A DNA stretch of 64,000 nucleotides from Acinetobacter defluvii (GCF_001704615.3 NZ_CP029397.2:1364001-1428000); one strand, 5' to 3'; shown: positions 1 through 8,862, counted from the stretch's first letter. A program made the numbers and translations. The notes: generated from the letters alone by a model not told the origin.

Positions 1-32
1 TGGGTGAGCAAGGTTTGTGGGTCCATCAGTAA
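1..32 (+). CDS. C-terminal end of a Hint-domain protein (partial)
   Basis: The frame beginning at base 3 reads GEQGLWVHQ and stops with TAA at 30-32. This matches the end of the next protein (GYWVHQ) and the usual C-terminal beta-strand of Hint (Hedgehog/intein) domains in polymorphic toxins. Only nine codons lie inside the window, so the rest of the gene is off the left edge. Seen: the short matching tail in the same orientation, 31 bp ahead of the next start codon. Inferred: two Hint-type genes stand in tandem. Confidence 0.5.
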   Translation, partial: GEQGLWVHQ

Positions 33-63
33 AAATAAAAACCTGTAAAAGGAACTATAAAAA

Positions 64-927
64 ATGAGCAATGAAAGTGGTTTTGTTGCAGGGACATTGG
101 TACATACAAATGAAGGATTAGTGCCTATTCAAGAGATCAAAGTTGGGGATATGGTTTTATCCTTGTCTGAAAATGGTGAAGGTGATACAGCTTATAAGCG
201 TGTAGTGAATACTTTTAAATCTGCTGAGAAAAAAGAGTTAATGGGAGGTCTGTTTGGTATTTTCTGTACGGATGACCATCCATTTTGGGAAATTGGCAGA
301 GGCTGGGTTCCATTGAAAGATATGTATTTGGATGGAAAAGGTGTTTTTTCTTTTTATAATTTAAATAGAAATGAATCACCACTGGATAATAATATTAGGG
401 GAGCATTACAAGTTTTTGAAGTAGATGAAGGCACCCATGATGTATTTAACTTAGGTGGTTTTTATCTGGCACGTTCGGGTATAGAAGGTGTTGCTCTAGC
501 TTATTTTAGTAATAATAAATATGACTATCGAGCAAAAGATGGTGGATATTTACTTATCGATTTTAGAAAATACCCTGCTCAGTATATTTTAACAGATGAT
601 AATGACAGTCTTTTGGGCTATTGGAAAAATCAATGTTACTTTAGCTTTGATCTGGATAAACTAGAGCAAGAAAAGGATCAGTACGTTGTCCTAAGAAAAG
701 GACGAGATGATATCGAAATTGCAGAGTATTCTAGAATATTACAAGATTTTGATTTAGATTTACATGATCGTAATTATGTATTATCTGAAAAGCCAATTAA
801 TGTTGAACTATTGCAGGACATAGAAAAACGATTTGAAGGTGCTTTTTCAGATTATGTTTATAATATTGAAGTTGAAGATTATCACACGTATTTTGTAGGA
901 AAATATGGTTATTGGGTACACCAATAG
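64..927 (+). CDS. Hint-domain (polymorphic-toxin-associated) protein, nucleophile lost
   Basis: A 287-residue protein with the two ends of a Hint fold. The N-terminal block (about residues 7-85) contains FVAGTLVHTNEGLVPIQEIK, VGDMVLS and a TDDHPFW histidine motif. The C-terminal block (about 265-287) reads YNIEVEDYHTYFVGKYGYW and ends VHQ. Hint domains normally start with a Cys nucleophile just before FVAGT; here that position is Gly (SNESGFVAGT), and the usual terminal VHN is VHQ, so self-cleavage is probably lost. About 170 residues between the blocks are unrecognised. There is no signal peptide. A ribosome-binding site AAAAGGA lies at 47-53. Neighbours: a second Hint tail immediately upstream, housekeeping kdsD downstream. 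It looks like a displaced module of a toxin or Rhs-like locus. The fold is fairly certain; the function is unknown. Confidence 0.75.
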   Translation: MSNESGFVAGTLVHTNEGLVPIQEIKVGDMVLSLSENGEGDTAYKRVVNTFKSAEKKELMGGLFGIFCTDDHPFWEIGRGWVPLKDMYLDGKGVFSFYNLNRNESPLDNNIRGALQVFEVDEGTHDVFNLGGFYLARSGIEGVALAYFSNNKYDYRAKDGGYLLIDFRKYPAQYILTDDNDSLLGYWKNQCYFSFDLDKLEQEKDQYVVLRKGRDDIEIAEYSRILQDFDLDLHDRNYVLSEKPINVELLQDIEKRFEGAFSDYVYNIEVEDYHTYFVGKYGYWVHQ

Positions 928-1113
928 CCTAGATAGAGTGAATTAAAAAAACAGTAAACTCTGCCACTCTACATAAATTATGCACATTCTTTGCTAAGAA
1001 AATGAAAATTATACATTTAGAAAATACCTTCGCTGCATAGCTATGATAAAATTGCCAAAATTATTTTTTGCTTGCAGAGAGTGATCCTCTCGCAAAGATC
1101 AGGTAAATCGACT

Positions 1114-2106
1114 TTGAATCCTCCAAATATACCGAATCAGATTGATTTTCAGAAAGTTGCACTCGAAACCCTAAGTATCGAAGAGCATGCTTTAGAAGTC
1201 CTAGCATCTCAAATTGATGAACGCTTTAGCCAAGCTTGTGAAATTATTTTACAGTGCAAAGGACGTTTAGTGATCACGGGCATGGGTAAGTCAGGTCATA
1301 TTGGACGTAAAATGGCAGCAACTTTTGCTTCGACAGGAACGCCATCATTCTTTATGCATCCTGGTGAAGCAGGGCATGGTGATCTTGGTATGTTGGTCAA
1401 AGGTGACGTACTGATTGCGATTTCCTATTCAGGTAAAAGCGATGAAATCATGATGCTGATGCCATTGATCAAGCATGTGGGTGTGCCTCTAATTACCATT
1501 AGCGGTCATGACAAGGGACCGATGCCACAAAATGCCGATGTCGCATTAACTTTGGGCGATATTCAAGAAGCCTGCCCACTCGGTCTTGCGCCTACTTCAA
1601 GCACGACTGCGACTTTGGCATTGGGTGATGCCCTTGCCGTTGCCTTATTGGAAGCACGTGGTTTTACGTCGGATGATTTTGCCCGTTCACATCCTGCGGG
1701 GGCGTTGGGTAAGCGTTTGTTGTTGCATGTCAAACATTTGATGCATACAGGTGATGAATTGCCAAAAGTATCGCCTGATACCCCAATGAATAAAGTCTTG
1801 TATGAAATTTCCAATAAACGTTTAGGTTTAACCACCATTGTTGATGAAAATGATACTTTGCTTGGTATTTTTACCGATGGTGATTTACGTCGTTTGATTG
1901 ATAAACAACAAGGCTTTGACGTGAATTTAGCGGTGTCTGAGGTGATGATTCAACATCCATCTACGATTTCACAAGAAGCACGTGCGGTGGAAGCTTTAGA
2001 AAAAATGAATGAAAAGAAAATTAATCAATTTATTGTAGTGAATGATGCCAATAAAGTGATTGGCGTGATCAGTATGCATGATTTGATTCAAGCGGGAGTA
2101 AACTAA
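1114..2106 (+). CDS. kdsD: Arabinose-5-phosphate isomerase (SIS + two CBS domains)
   Basis: Converts D-ribulose 5-phosphate to D-arabinose 5-phosphate, the first committed step of Kdo synthesis for lipopolysaccharide. The SIS domain carries ITGMGKSGHIGRKMAATFAS and HPGEAGHGDLG; two CBS repeats fill the C-terminal 120 residues. No ATG is available. The TTG at 1114 is preferred: AGGT lies about 10 bases upstream, and it gives 330 residues, with the DFQ motif at position 11 as in E. coli KdsD (328 residues). Longer versions from TTG 1072 or GTG 1081 are possible. First gene of a co-directional Kdo/Lpt cluster; kdsC follows after 3 bp. Confidence 0.93.
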   Translation: MNPPNIPNQIDFQKVALETLSIEEHALEVLASQIDERFSQACEIILQCKGRLVITGMGKSGHIGRKMAATFASTGTPSFFMHPGEAGHGDLGMLVKGDVLIAISYSGKSDEIMMLMPLIKHVGVPLITISGHDKGPMPQNADVALTLGDIQEACPLGLAPTSSTTATLALGDALAVALLEARGFTSDDFARSHPAGALGKRLLLHVKHLMHTGDELPKVSPDTPMNKVLYEISNKRLGLTTIVDENDTLLGIFTDGDLRRLIDKQQGFDVNLAVSEVMIQHPSTISQEARAVEALEKMNEKKINQFIVVNDANKVIGVISMHDLIQAGVN

Positions 2107-2109
2107 AGC

Positions 2110-2649
2110 ATGGCTTCTTATGTTTTATTGGAACAAGCACGTCATATTGAAGCGTTGATTTTAGATGTAGACGGTATTTTAAGTGATGGTTTTGTCACAC
2201 TGACCAACTCAGGTGATGAAATTAAATCCTTTGATATTCGTGATGGTCTTGGTATGAAGCTAGTACAACAAGCAGGCATCAAAGTCATTATCATCACTGG
2301 TCGTAAAAGTAATATTGTTGAAAAACGCATGTCTGATTTGGGTGTAGACTTGGTCTATCAAGGGCGTGAAGACAAAGGCGTTGCATTGAAAGAAGCTTGC
2401 GCTCAGTTGAATATTGATCCAGAAGATTGTTTATATATGGGGGATGACTGGCCTGATCTGTCAGCATTTGCCATCGCAGGCATGAAGGTGACGGTACCGA
2501 ATGGTCATGTTGAAGTACGTCGTCGTGCTGACTTGGTTACTCAGGCGATGGGCGGTCGTGGTGCAGTACGTGAAGTGTGCGATATGTTACTGATGTCTAA
2601 AGGCGTTTACCAAGAACTCCTTGAAAAATTCATTTCAATCCCACATTAA
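2110..2649 (+). CDS. kdsC: 3-deoxy-D-manno-octulosonate 8-phosphate phosphatase
   Basis: HAD-superfamily phosphatase, class C0 without a cap, that removes phosphate from Kdo 8-phosphate to give Kdo. The catalytic motif LILDVDGILSDG carries the nucleophile Asp at about residue 19. A Thr-Gly-Arg-Lys motif (IITGRKS) and the Mg-binding YMGDDWPDL follow. The length of 179 residues is typical of the tetrameric KdsC family. It starts 3 bp after kdsD and precedes lptC by 43 bp, the standard order for gammaproteobacteria. Confidence 0.95.
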   Translation: MASYVLLEQARHIEALILDVDGILSDGFVTLTNSGDEIKSFDIRDGLGMKLVQQAGIKVIIITGRKSNIVEKRMSDLGVDLVYQGREDKGVALKEACAQLNIDPEDCLYMGDDWPDLSAFAIAGMKVTVPNGHVEVRRRADLVTQAMGGRGAVREVCDMLLMSKGVYQELLEKFISIPH

Positions 2650-2692
2650 TAGTGCAGTCCTATATTTAAATTCAGTATGTTGATGAGTATTT

Positions 2693-3238
2693 ATGGATAC
2701 TAAAGTTTTGTATGTCACCGCCGTGCTCATTGCAGCAGTCAGTGGTGGTTATTACTATTACAGTGGAAAAGGTAAAAAACTGGATGCAGATTCTGCCCAG
2801 AGCATGACCTATTCTGCTGAAGGTATCCATGTGGTACAAACTGATGAAAAAGGTAATTTATATTTACGTGCGACGGTTGATCATCTTGAGCAGGATTTGC
2901 GAAAACAAACTTCAAAAGTGACCAATCTGAATGCATCTATGTATGAAAATAATCAAGTCAATTCAACATTTTATGCCAAACAAGCCAATGGTTATGAAGA
3001 TAACCAAAAAGTGATTTTGACTGGACAAGTCAAAGCCACAAAAATGGGTGAGCAAGGTGAAATGGTGTTTTTAACGGATGAATTAACAGGTTATCCTAAA
3101 CGCCGAGTGTTAGAAACAACGCATGAAGTCACTGTAACGGCACCAAATGCATCATTTATTAGCCAAGGTTTAAATGCAGATTTAAACACAGGTGAATACG
3201 AATTTTCACATATTCGAGGAAAGTATGTACCGAACTAA
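2693..3238 (+). CDS. lptC: LPS export protein LptC
   Basis: Bitopic inner-membrane protein that passes LPS from the LptB2FG transporter to LptA. One membrane anchor at residues 4-24 is followed by a periplasmic beta-jellyroll of about 150 residues. Sequence conservation in this family is low, so the call rests on the anchor-plus-jellyroll form, the 181-residue length and its place between kdsC and lptA. The 3' end overlaps lptA by 14 bp, indicating coupled translation. Confidence 0.88.
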   Translation: MDTKVLYVTAVLIAAVSGGYYYYSGKGKKLDADSAQSMTYSAEGIHVVQTDEKGNLYLRATVDHLEQDLRKQTSKVTNLNASMYENNQVNSTFYAKQANGYEDNQKVILTGQVKATKMGEQGEMVFLTDELTGYPKRRVLETTHEVTVTAPNASFISQGLNADLNTGEYEFSHIRGKYVPN

Positions 3239-3791
3239 ACTTTTATCCCAACCACAAACTTTCCTAAAACAATCTTTGTGGCTTGCTGGCTTATTCTGTG
3301 TTTCTGCAGCATCATTTGCATTGCCGTCTGACCGTAATCAACCGATTTCATTGTTGGCAGATCGAGCAACCTATAATGATAAAACTGGGGTAACGACTTA
3401 TTCGGGTAATGTCGTAATTGAACAAGGTACGATGAAGCTACAAGCTGCTTCAATTGTTGCTCAGCTCAATAAAAATAAACAAATTAGTACCATTACTGCG
3501 ACAGGTTCACCTGCAAAATTTGAGCAACAAGTGGATACTGCAAAAGGCATAGCACGTGGTCAAGCACAAAAAATCATATATAACGCTGAAACTGGGATTA
3601 TTAACCTAATTGGTAATGCTTATTTAAACCAAGATGGTGCAAGTATTCGTAGTGGTACTTTAAAATACAGTATGAATAAAGGCGATATCGAAGCCGAGGG
3701 TGGGGCGAGTTCAACTGGAACATCTAAAGGGCGTGTGCAAATTATTATTCCACCGAATGCCAGCAAAACTTTCCCAGGGGCACGTGATTAA
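3225..3791 (+). CDS. lptA: Periplasmic LPS-bridge protein LptA
   Basis: Forms the periplasmic filament that carries LPS to LptDE. A signal peptide (basic MYRTK, then a hydrophobic core) ends at about ASFA-LPS. An OstA-like beta-jellyroll follows, with [20 protein letters not shown] and [11 protein letters not shown]. The start at 3225 is preferred over an in-frame ATG at 3192 because GAGGAAA lies just upstream and it gives a proper signal peptide; the product is 188 residues. The stop overlaps the lptB ATG (TAATG). Confidence 0.92.
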   Translation: MYRTKLLSQPQTFLKQSLWLAGLFCVSAASFALPSDRNQPISLLADRATYNDKTGVTTYSGNVVIEQGTMKLQAASIVAQLNKNKQISTITATGSPAKFEQQVDTAKGIARGQAQKIIYNAETGIINLIGNAYLNQDGASIRSGTLKYSMNKGDIEAEGGASSTGTSKGRVQIIIPPNASKTFPGARD

Positions 3792-4537
3792 TGACAGAAG
3801 CATTCAACCTACCACAAACCTTATGTATCAAACATCTGGCAAAAGTATATAGCAAACGTTGGGTGGTCAAAGACGTTTCATTTAGTATGCAAAGTGGTCA
3901 AATTGTTGGACTGCTTGGACCTAATGGTGCGGGAAAAACCACCAGTTTCTATATGGTGGTTGGCTTAGTGCGCATGGACAAAGGCGAAATTCATTTAGAT
4001 AATGAAGATATTTCTGATTTAGCTATGCACCAACGTGCTCGAAAAGGCATTGGTTATTTACCACAAGAAGCGTCTATTTTCAGAAAATTAACCATTGCTG
4101 AAAATATCATGGCAATTTTAGAAACTCGTAAAGATTTAAATAAGCAACAACGTCAACAACGTCTGAAAGAATTACTGGAAGATTTTAAAATCACCCATAT
4201 CAAAGATTCTTTGGGCATGAGCGTATCGGGTGGTGAGCGTCGCCGTGCAGAAATTGCTCGTGCTTTAGCGGCAGATCCAAAATTTATGTTGCTTGATGAA
4301 CCTTTTGCAGGGGTCGATCCGATTTCGGTAGGGGATATTAAAGATATCATCCGTCAGTTGAAAGATCGTGGTATTGGTGTGCTTATCACAGACCATAACG
4401 TGCGTGAAACATTGGCGATTTGTGAACATGCTTATATTGTCAGTGAGGGTGCAGTGATTGCGGAAGGCACGCCTGAAGAAGTATTAGCAAATGAAACAGT
4501 ACGTGAAGTGTATTTAGGTGATGATTTTATCGTTTAG
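3791..4537 (+). CDS. lptB: LPS export ABC transporter ATPase LptB
   Basis: Cytoplasmic ATPase of the LptB2FG complex that extracts LPS from the inner membrane. Walker [13 protein letters not shown], signature [16 protein letters not shown], Walker [13 protein letters not shown] and the H-loop ITDHNV are all intact. 248 residues, usual for the family. The start overlaps the lptA stop. In many proteobacteria rpoN follows; here a strong terminator ends the transcript and yigZ is next. Confidence 0.97.
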   Translation: MTEAFNLPQTLCIKHLAKVYSKRWVVKDVSFSMQSGQIVGLLGPNGAGKTTSFYMVVGLVRMDKGEIHLDNEDISDLAMHQRARKGIGYLPQEASIFRKLTIAENIMAILETRKDLNKQQRQQRLKELLEDFKITHIKDSLGMSVSGGERRRAEIARALAADPKFMLLDEPFAGVDPISVGDIKDIIRQLKDRGIGVLITDHNVRETLAICEHAYIVSEGAVIAEGTPEEVLANETVREVYLGDDFIV

Positions 4538-4557
4538 GCATTCATTTTTACAATTTA

Positions 4558-4582
4558 AGAGAGCGCTTAGCTCTCTTTTTTT
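4558..4582 (+). terminator. Rho-independent terminator after lptB
   Basis: The perfect stem AGAGAGC/GCTCTCT (4558-4564 with 4570-4576) has a 5-base loop and runs into a T tract. It lies 20 bp after the lptB stop and ends the kds/lpt transcript. Confidence 0.9.
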
Positions 4583-4669
4583 ATTTAAATTCTTATACCT
4601 ATCGAATACTGATTTAAAAATAAAACACGTTATACTGTAAGTCGATTGATGTTTTAAAATTTTAGATTT

Positions 4670-5266
4670 ATGCCTTTTACCCTTGCAACCGAAGTTTTTT
4701 ATGAAGAAGACATTAAAAAAAGTCGTTTTCAAGCCATTGCCGCACCTGTTGAGAGTGAACAGGACGTTAAAGATTTTCTCGAAAAACATTTGGATGGGTC
4801 TACCACACATCAATGCTGGGCATGGAAAATAGGACATAATGTTCGCTTTAATGATGATGGGGAGCCTTCTGGAACGGCAGGACGTCCGATTTTAGCGACC
4901 ATCGAAGGTAATGAGCTGACGAACACTATTATCTTGGTAAATCGCTGGTATGGCGGTATTAAACTCGGTACAGGCGGGTTGGTGCGTGCTTACGGTGGTT
5001 GTGCTGGGCAATGTTTACTCTTGACTGAAAAGATCGAGTTGATTGAAAAAAAAGATGTACAATTTGAATGTTGGTTTAGTGAATGGGCAATTTTTCAATA
5101 CGAATTGAATCAACATAATATTGAATTTACTGAACAATATCATGCAGAAGGGGTTATCGTTTCTGCACGTTTACAACGACATCAAATAGTACCTTTGGCA
5201 GAAAAAATTCAACACGTCACACGTGGGCGAGAAACTTTAAAAGTCATGGATGAGCATAATGACTGA
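4670..5266 (+). CDS. yigZ: YigZ/IMPACT (UPF0029) family protein
   Basis: A 198-residue protein of the YigZ family, related to eukaryotic IMPACT, whose bacterial role is unsettled. The N-terminal UPF0029 domain shows FNDDGEPSGTAGRPIL and ILVNRWYGGIKLGTGGLVRA, the family signature. A smaller C-terminal domain of about 60 residues follows. It overlaps the next gene, so the two are probably co-transcribed. The ATG follows an AT-rich leader without a clear ribosome-binding site. Confidence 0.9.
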   Translation: MPFTLATEVFYEEDIKKSRFQAIAAPVESEQDVKDFLEKHLDGSTTHQCWAWKIGHNVRFNDDGEPSGTAGRPILATIEGNELTNTIILVNRWYGGIKLGTGGLVRAYGGCAGQCLLLTEKIELIEKKDVQFECWFSEWAIFQYELNQHNIEFTEQYHAEGVIVSARLQRHQIVPLAEKIQHVTRGRETLKVMDEHND

Positions 5267-5873
5267 AGATCGTTTATTAAAATATCGAGAGCAACATAAA
5301 CATCGTTTAAATTATATGCCTTGGTTGTATTATTCGCTTAAACCGAAACATCGTGTTTGGGCAGAGCAATGGCAACAAGAATATCAGCAGTATTTAATGG
5401 AAATGGAAACTGTTGAAATTGGCAAAAACTGTTTTATTTCACCATTCGCTCATATTTTTGCTGAGCCAGGACGTACTATAAAAATTGGGGATAATACTTT
5501 TATTGCAGCAGATTGTACTTTGCATGGTCCCTTAGACATTGGTAATGAAGTAGCAATAAATCATCATTGTATTTTAGATGGTGGGCGCTCAGGGATTAAA
5601 TTACATGATCAAGTGCGTATTGCAGCATATTGTCATTTATATGCTTTTGATCACGGTATGGATTTAAATTTACCGATTTATCAACAAGCTGTAACTTCTA
5701 AAGGGATTGAAATTGGGCAAGATGTTTGGTTAGGTGCACATGTGGGTATCAAGGATGGAGTTAGCATTGCTGCTCATGCTGTGGTTGGAATGCATAGTAT
5801 GGTGACAAAAAATGTTGCTGAAAAAGAAATTGTGGCGGGAAATCCTGCTCGTTTTATCCGATATCGTGATTAA
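5250..5873 (+). CDS. Left-handed beta-helix acyltransferase (hexapeptide repeat)
   Basis: A 207-residue protein with hexapeptide repeats from about residue 55 onward (IGDNTFIAADCTLHG, LDIGNEVAINHHCIL, IEIGQDVWLGAHVGIKDG) and the typical NPARFIRYRD end of the maa/nodL-like acetyltransferase group. A His in the AFDHGMDL loop is a candidate catalytic base. It overlaps yigZ by 17 bp; the ATG at 5259, overlapping the yigZ stop region, is an alternative start. The acceptor substrate is unknown; a sugar or LPS-related acceptor is possible but unsupported. Confidence 0.8.
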   Translation: MSIMTEDRLLKYREQHKHRLNYMPWLYYSLKPKHRVWAEQWQQEYQQYLMEMETVEIGKNCFISPFAHIFAEPGRTIKIGDNTFIAADCTLHGPLDIGNEVAINHHCILDGGRSGIKLHDQVRIAAYCHLYAFDHGMDLNLPIYQQAVTSKGIEIGQDVWLGAHVGIKDGVSIAAHAVVGMHSMVTKNVAEKEIVAGNPARFIRYRD

Positions 5874-6005
5874 ATTAACATTTTGTACAATTTCATGGTG
5901 TTTTAATGAAATTAATTACATGATCACGCCCAATCTATAAAAAAGTTATGATACTTTTATTCATAAGAAATAGACCTAGGGCTGCAATGCCAGAGAGAGG
6001 CAACT

Positions 6006-6848
6006 ATGAAACGCGTAATTGCATGTATTGATTCTTCACCTTGTATTAATGCTTTGGCTGAGGCTGCTGCTTGGATTGCTCAAAAAACCAACCGTGAGTT
6101 GGTGCTGCTACAAGTACTTGATTATTATCCTGCGAGTTATCACTTAGGTGAGATCAGTGGGGTAATTGGATTTGAAAGTAATGCGATGTTGCTCAAAGAG
6201 CTAGCAGAATTAGAACAAAAGCAGAGTGATCTGGCACTAGATTATAGTAATAATTTACTTAAACATATTTCTGAAACCATTCAGCAAAAATATGGCATTA
6301 TTCCATCACATATACAAGAAAAAGGGGATTTTTTAGAGCAAAGCTTTAATGTGCTGAGAGAAGATGACTTTGTTGTGATTGGTCGAGTGGGGGAGCGTTC
6401 AGCTGAGAAAAATAAAACAATTGGCAGCAACGTTGAAAACTTTATTCGTGGTGCAAAATGTACAGTATTAACTGTAGGTGAAACCTTCAAAGCACCGACA
6501 CGTTTTATCTTTGCATATGAATATTCTGAAACTTGTCAGAAAATGCTAGAACGTGTTGCAAAAAGTGATTTATTGCGCCAGTTACAATGCCACTTGTTGT
6601 ATGTTGGAGATAATCCAGAAATTTTAAATGAGCCTGCAAACCGTCTGAAAGAGGCTGGTTTAGATGTGGTGATTGAATATCGTTACGGTGATGTTGCTGA
6701 CAATATTTTAGATTATCAGAATCAACATCAGATCCAACTCATCGTTTTAGGTGCATTTAGCCACAGTAAAATCCATCAATTTTTCTTAGGAAGTGTCACC
6801 ACTAGTATTTTCCGAAGCGCAAATGTGCCGTTGTTAGTTGTAAAATAG
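6006..6848 (+). CDS. Universal stress protein with two Usp domains
   Basis: A 280-residue tandem UspA-type protein. Domain 1 is about residues 1-155 and domain 2 about 160-280. The second domain keeps the ATP-binding pattern LGAFSHSKIH ... FFLGSVTTSIFRSANVPLLV; the first has a weaker version (GRVGERSAEKN). AGAGAGG just upstream is a strong ribosome-binding site. Monocistronic, with its own terminator. Known for the family: an ATP- or AMP-binding stress-survival role; the specific trigger is not visible. Confidence 0.9.
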   Translation: MKRVIACIDSSPCINALAEAAAWIAQKTNRELVLLQVLDYYPASYHLGEISGVIGFESNAMLLKELAELEQKQSDLALDYSNNLLKHISETIQQKYGIIPSHIQEKGDFLEQSFNVLREDDFVVIGRVGERSAEKNKTIGSNVENFIRGAKCTVLTVGETFKAPTRFIFAYEYSETCQKMLERVAKSDLLRQLQCHLLYVGDNPEILNEPANRLKEAGLDVVIEYRYGDVADNILDYQNQHQIQLIVLGAFSHSKIHQFFLGSVTTSIFRSANVPLLVVK

Positions 6849-6871
6849 AAGTATTCAAAACTTAGACCTAA

Positions 6872-6906
6872 AAAATACCATAACTACAATGTAATTATGG
6901 TATTTT
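6872..6906 (+). terminator. Terminator after the universal stress gene
   Basis: A 12-bp perfect inverted repeat AAAATACCATAA/TTATGGTATTTT with an 11-base loop lies 23 bp after the stop codon; the second arm ends in a T run. Confidence 0.75.
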
Positions 6907-7042
6907 CTTGTTTGTAATAAAAAATATGACCAAACCACTTGATTTTTTTAAAATATTTATCAATATTTTTGTGGAGAGTTAAATCGTATAAAAAACGATC
7001 TTTTAAAAATATTTATTTATTTTCATTAACTTATCTAGTTAT

Positions 7043-7091
7043 AAATGAGTTATCCACACATCTACAAACAAATTTAGTGGATAACTCATTT
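7043..7091. repeat. 15-bp inverted repeat containing paired DnaA-box-like sequences
   Basis: AAATGAGTTATCCAC at 7043-7057 is repeated exactly in inverse at 7077-7091 with a 19-base spacer. The left arm includes TTATCCACA (7050-7058), identical to the consensus DnaA box; the right arm gives TTATCCACT on the other strand. It lies between convergent genes (universal stress protein and O-methyltransferase), so a bidirectional terminator role is also possible. The rest of 6849-7170 is AT-rich with no gene. Confidence 0.7.
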
Positions 7092-7170
7092 TAAAATTAA
7101 GCATTTAGCCTACAGTGTTATGTCTATCATGAGTAATTCAAATAGCTTAATTACTAATACAAAAAAACGA

Positions 7171-7836
7171 TTACTTTACTATGGCGATAGCAAAACCATC
7201 ATGCCCTTTACTTCCCACAGTTTGTAGCGCAGTGCATGATAAAATCTTTGGATGATTTTGCATGGCTTTATACATGTCACGAATGCCTTGAATACTTGGT
7301 TTGATGTTTTCTGGGTCTAAAATATCGCCAGCACGAATGACATTGTCTAGCACAATGATCGTTCCTGAATGTGATAAATTTAAGCTTAACTCTAAATATT
7401 CAGGATAGCTTTGTTTATCGGCATCCACAAAAATAAAGTCAAATGCTGCTGTATCATTCGGTAAAGTTTTTAAAATTTCAGCGGCACGTCCTACTTTCAG
7501 ATCAATAGTTTGTGGTAACTTGGCATTGTCGATATTTTCTTGCGCTAAAGCCGCATGGGTATCGCGTCCTTCAATTGTTAAAATATAACCGTCTTCGGGT
7601 AGCGCACGTGCCAACCACATGGTGCTATATGCTGCAAAAGTTCCTAATTCTAAAACACGTTTACATTGGTTCATTTGAATGAGCATTTGTAATAGCATAC
7701 CTTGATTGGGCGCAACGGCTAAATGATCAGGAAAGCCTCGCTCATCAGTATGTTTTAAAGTTTGCGTAAGAATTGAATCTTCTGGAATTAAATGTGATTC
7801 GATATAAGCATCGATGTCTGACCACATTTGTTGCAT
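7171..7836 (-). CDS. Class I SAM-dependent O-methyltransferase
   Basis: A 221-residue enzyme of the caffeoyl-CoA/catechol O-methyltransferase family (Methyltransf_3). Motif I is RVLELGTFAAYSTMWLARAL, with Phe-Ala in place of the common Thr-Gly. Motif II-like ILTIEGRDTHA and the metal-site region FDFIFVDADKQSYPEY with VLDNVIRAGDI follow. In the family these Asp/Asn residues bind a divalent metal that positions a catechol-like hydroxyl. The substrate is unknown and the neighbours give no hint. Confidence 0.88.
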   Translation of the reverse strand: MQQMWSDIDAYIESHLIPEDSILTQTLKHTDERGFPDHLAVAPNQGMLLQMLIQMNQCKRVLELGTFAAYSTMWLARALPEDGYILTIEGRDTHAALAQENIDNAKLPQTIDLKVGRAAEILKTLPNDTAAFDFIFVDADKQSYPEYLELSLNLSHSGTIIVLDNVIRAGDILDPENIKPSIQGIRDMYKAMQNHPKILSCTALQTVGSKGHDGFAIAIVK

Positions 7837-7954
7837 ATGATTTCACCTAAATAAGATTGGCTATTTTGAATGAGCTGCATTTTAAACTTTTATACGCAGA
7901 GTGCAATTCTCGTTGGTTTATTTCAATACCAATTTAAATTTTTAACATCAGAAT

Positions 7955-7980
7955 ATACAAAAGAGGTCAGTTGACCTCTT
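7955..7980 (-). terminator. Terminator after the M15-like lipoprotein gene
   Basis: AAGAGGTCA (7961-7969) pairs with TGACCTCTT (7972-7980). Read on the minus strand it is followed by a short T run, 26 bp beyond the stop of the gene ending at 8006. Confidence 0.75.
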
Positions 7981-8005
7981 TATTTAGAAATGCTTTGTTC
8001 TTAAA

Positions 8006-8728
8006 TTAGAAATTACACATTGAGCTATTTCGACTGTGGTCAGGTCCCCACGTACGATAACCTTGTGTATCAATATGAATTTGACCAGAAGCGTATAAAC
8101 CTAAGCCCATATTGAAGTTTTGACCATATTGTGACCAAAATTGGCACAGTTTAAATTTGGTATTTTCAATAAATGCGTAATCTTGTGCTTGTGGGTAGGC
8201 TGGACCAATCCGAAAGTCAATGGCAGAGTTAAATAAATGGCGTGAAGAGCCTGCGCCACCTGCACATTGATTAAGTGGTAAATCTCGATAAACTGAGGTC
8301 ACTTCAAAATCAGTTAAAACCTTACTGGCAATTAAATATTTAAACACACGTAAAGTCGCAATTTGGTTCGACCACACTTCACGACTTGGGATCATATATT
8401 CTTCACGTCCACATTTTTGCCAATCCCGTGCAGTTCGGAATAATTCAAAACTAGGAATGATATTTCCTACATTATTTTGTTCTAAATAACGTTCGTATTC
8501 ACGTGCACGTGCCTGATTGTCACCTTGCATTAACCAATAACGATATGATGCGGGCATGGTTTTTTGTGGTGTAGTAGGTTGAATCACCACTTTTTCTTGG
8601 GGAATATAAATGCGTTGGCTAGGTGTAGGCGTGCCAATCGTTTGACCTTTTTGAGGGGTGGATGTACATCCGATCATCATCATTGGAACTATGCTGATGG
8701 CTAATAAGCCCTTCAAAATATCTTTCAT
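8006..8728 (-). CDS. Lipoprotein with peptidase M15-like (D,D/L,D-carboxypeptidase fold) domain
   Basis: A 240-residue secreted protein. The N-terminus is a signal peptide with a lipobox-like MMIGC (Cys at about residue 21), so it is probably lipid-anchored. The C-terminal half has the M15A/Hedgehog-like zinc site: SSRHLFNSAIDFRIG supplies His and Asp, and QIHIDTQ supplies the second His. A Ser-Val-Tyr-Arg motif precedes it. Expected to act on peptidoglycan stem peptides or simply bind them in the periplasm. Monocistronic. Confidence 0.82.
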   Translation of the reverse strand: MKDILKGLLAISIVPMMMIGCTSTPQKGQTIGTPTPSQRIYIPQEKVVIQPTTPQKTMPASYRYWLMQGDNQARAREYERYLEQNNVGNIIPSFELFRTARDWQKCGREEYMIPSREVWSNQIATLRVFKYLIASKVLTDFEVTSVYRDLPLNQCAGGAGSSRHLFNSAIDFRIGPAYPQAQDYAFIENTKFKLCQFWSQYGQNFNMGLGLYASGQIHIDTQGYRTWGPDHSRNSSMCNF

Positions 8729-8830
8729 TCTAATAAATGTGCTTGTGAATTAACTTGCTATTTTATGTCAATACTGAGGAGATAATCTGTATAAATTGCA
8801 AACAAATGTACAATTTTAGTTGGAATTATA

Positions 8831-8857
8831 AAAAAGATCAGCTTAGCTGATCTTTTT
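8831..8857 (-). terminator. Terminator after fdxA
   Basis: The perfect 12-bp stem AAAAAGATCAGC/GCTGATCTTTTT has a 3-base loop and T tracts on both strands. It lies 5 bp past the ferredoxin stop on the minus strand. Confidence 0.9.
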
Positions 8858-8862
8858 ATGGA

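Noticed and set aside
4514..4837. Minus-strand open frame across the lptB terminator and the start of yigZ
   Set aside because: It crosses a strong terminator hairpin and the coding region of yigZ; composition is low-complexity and no family is visible.
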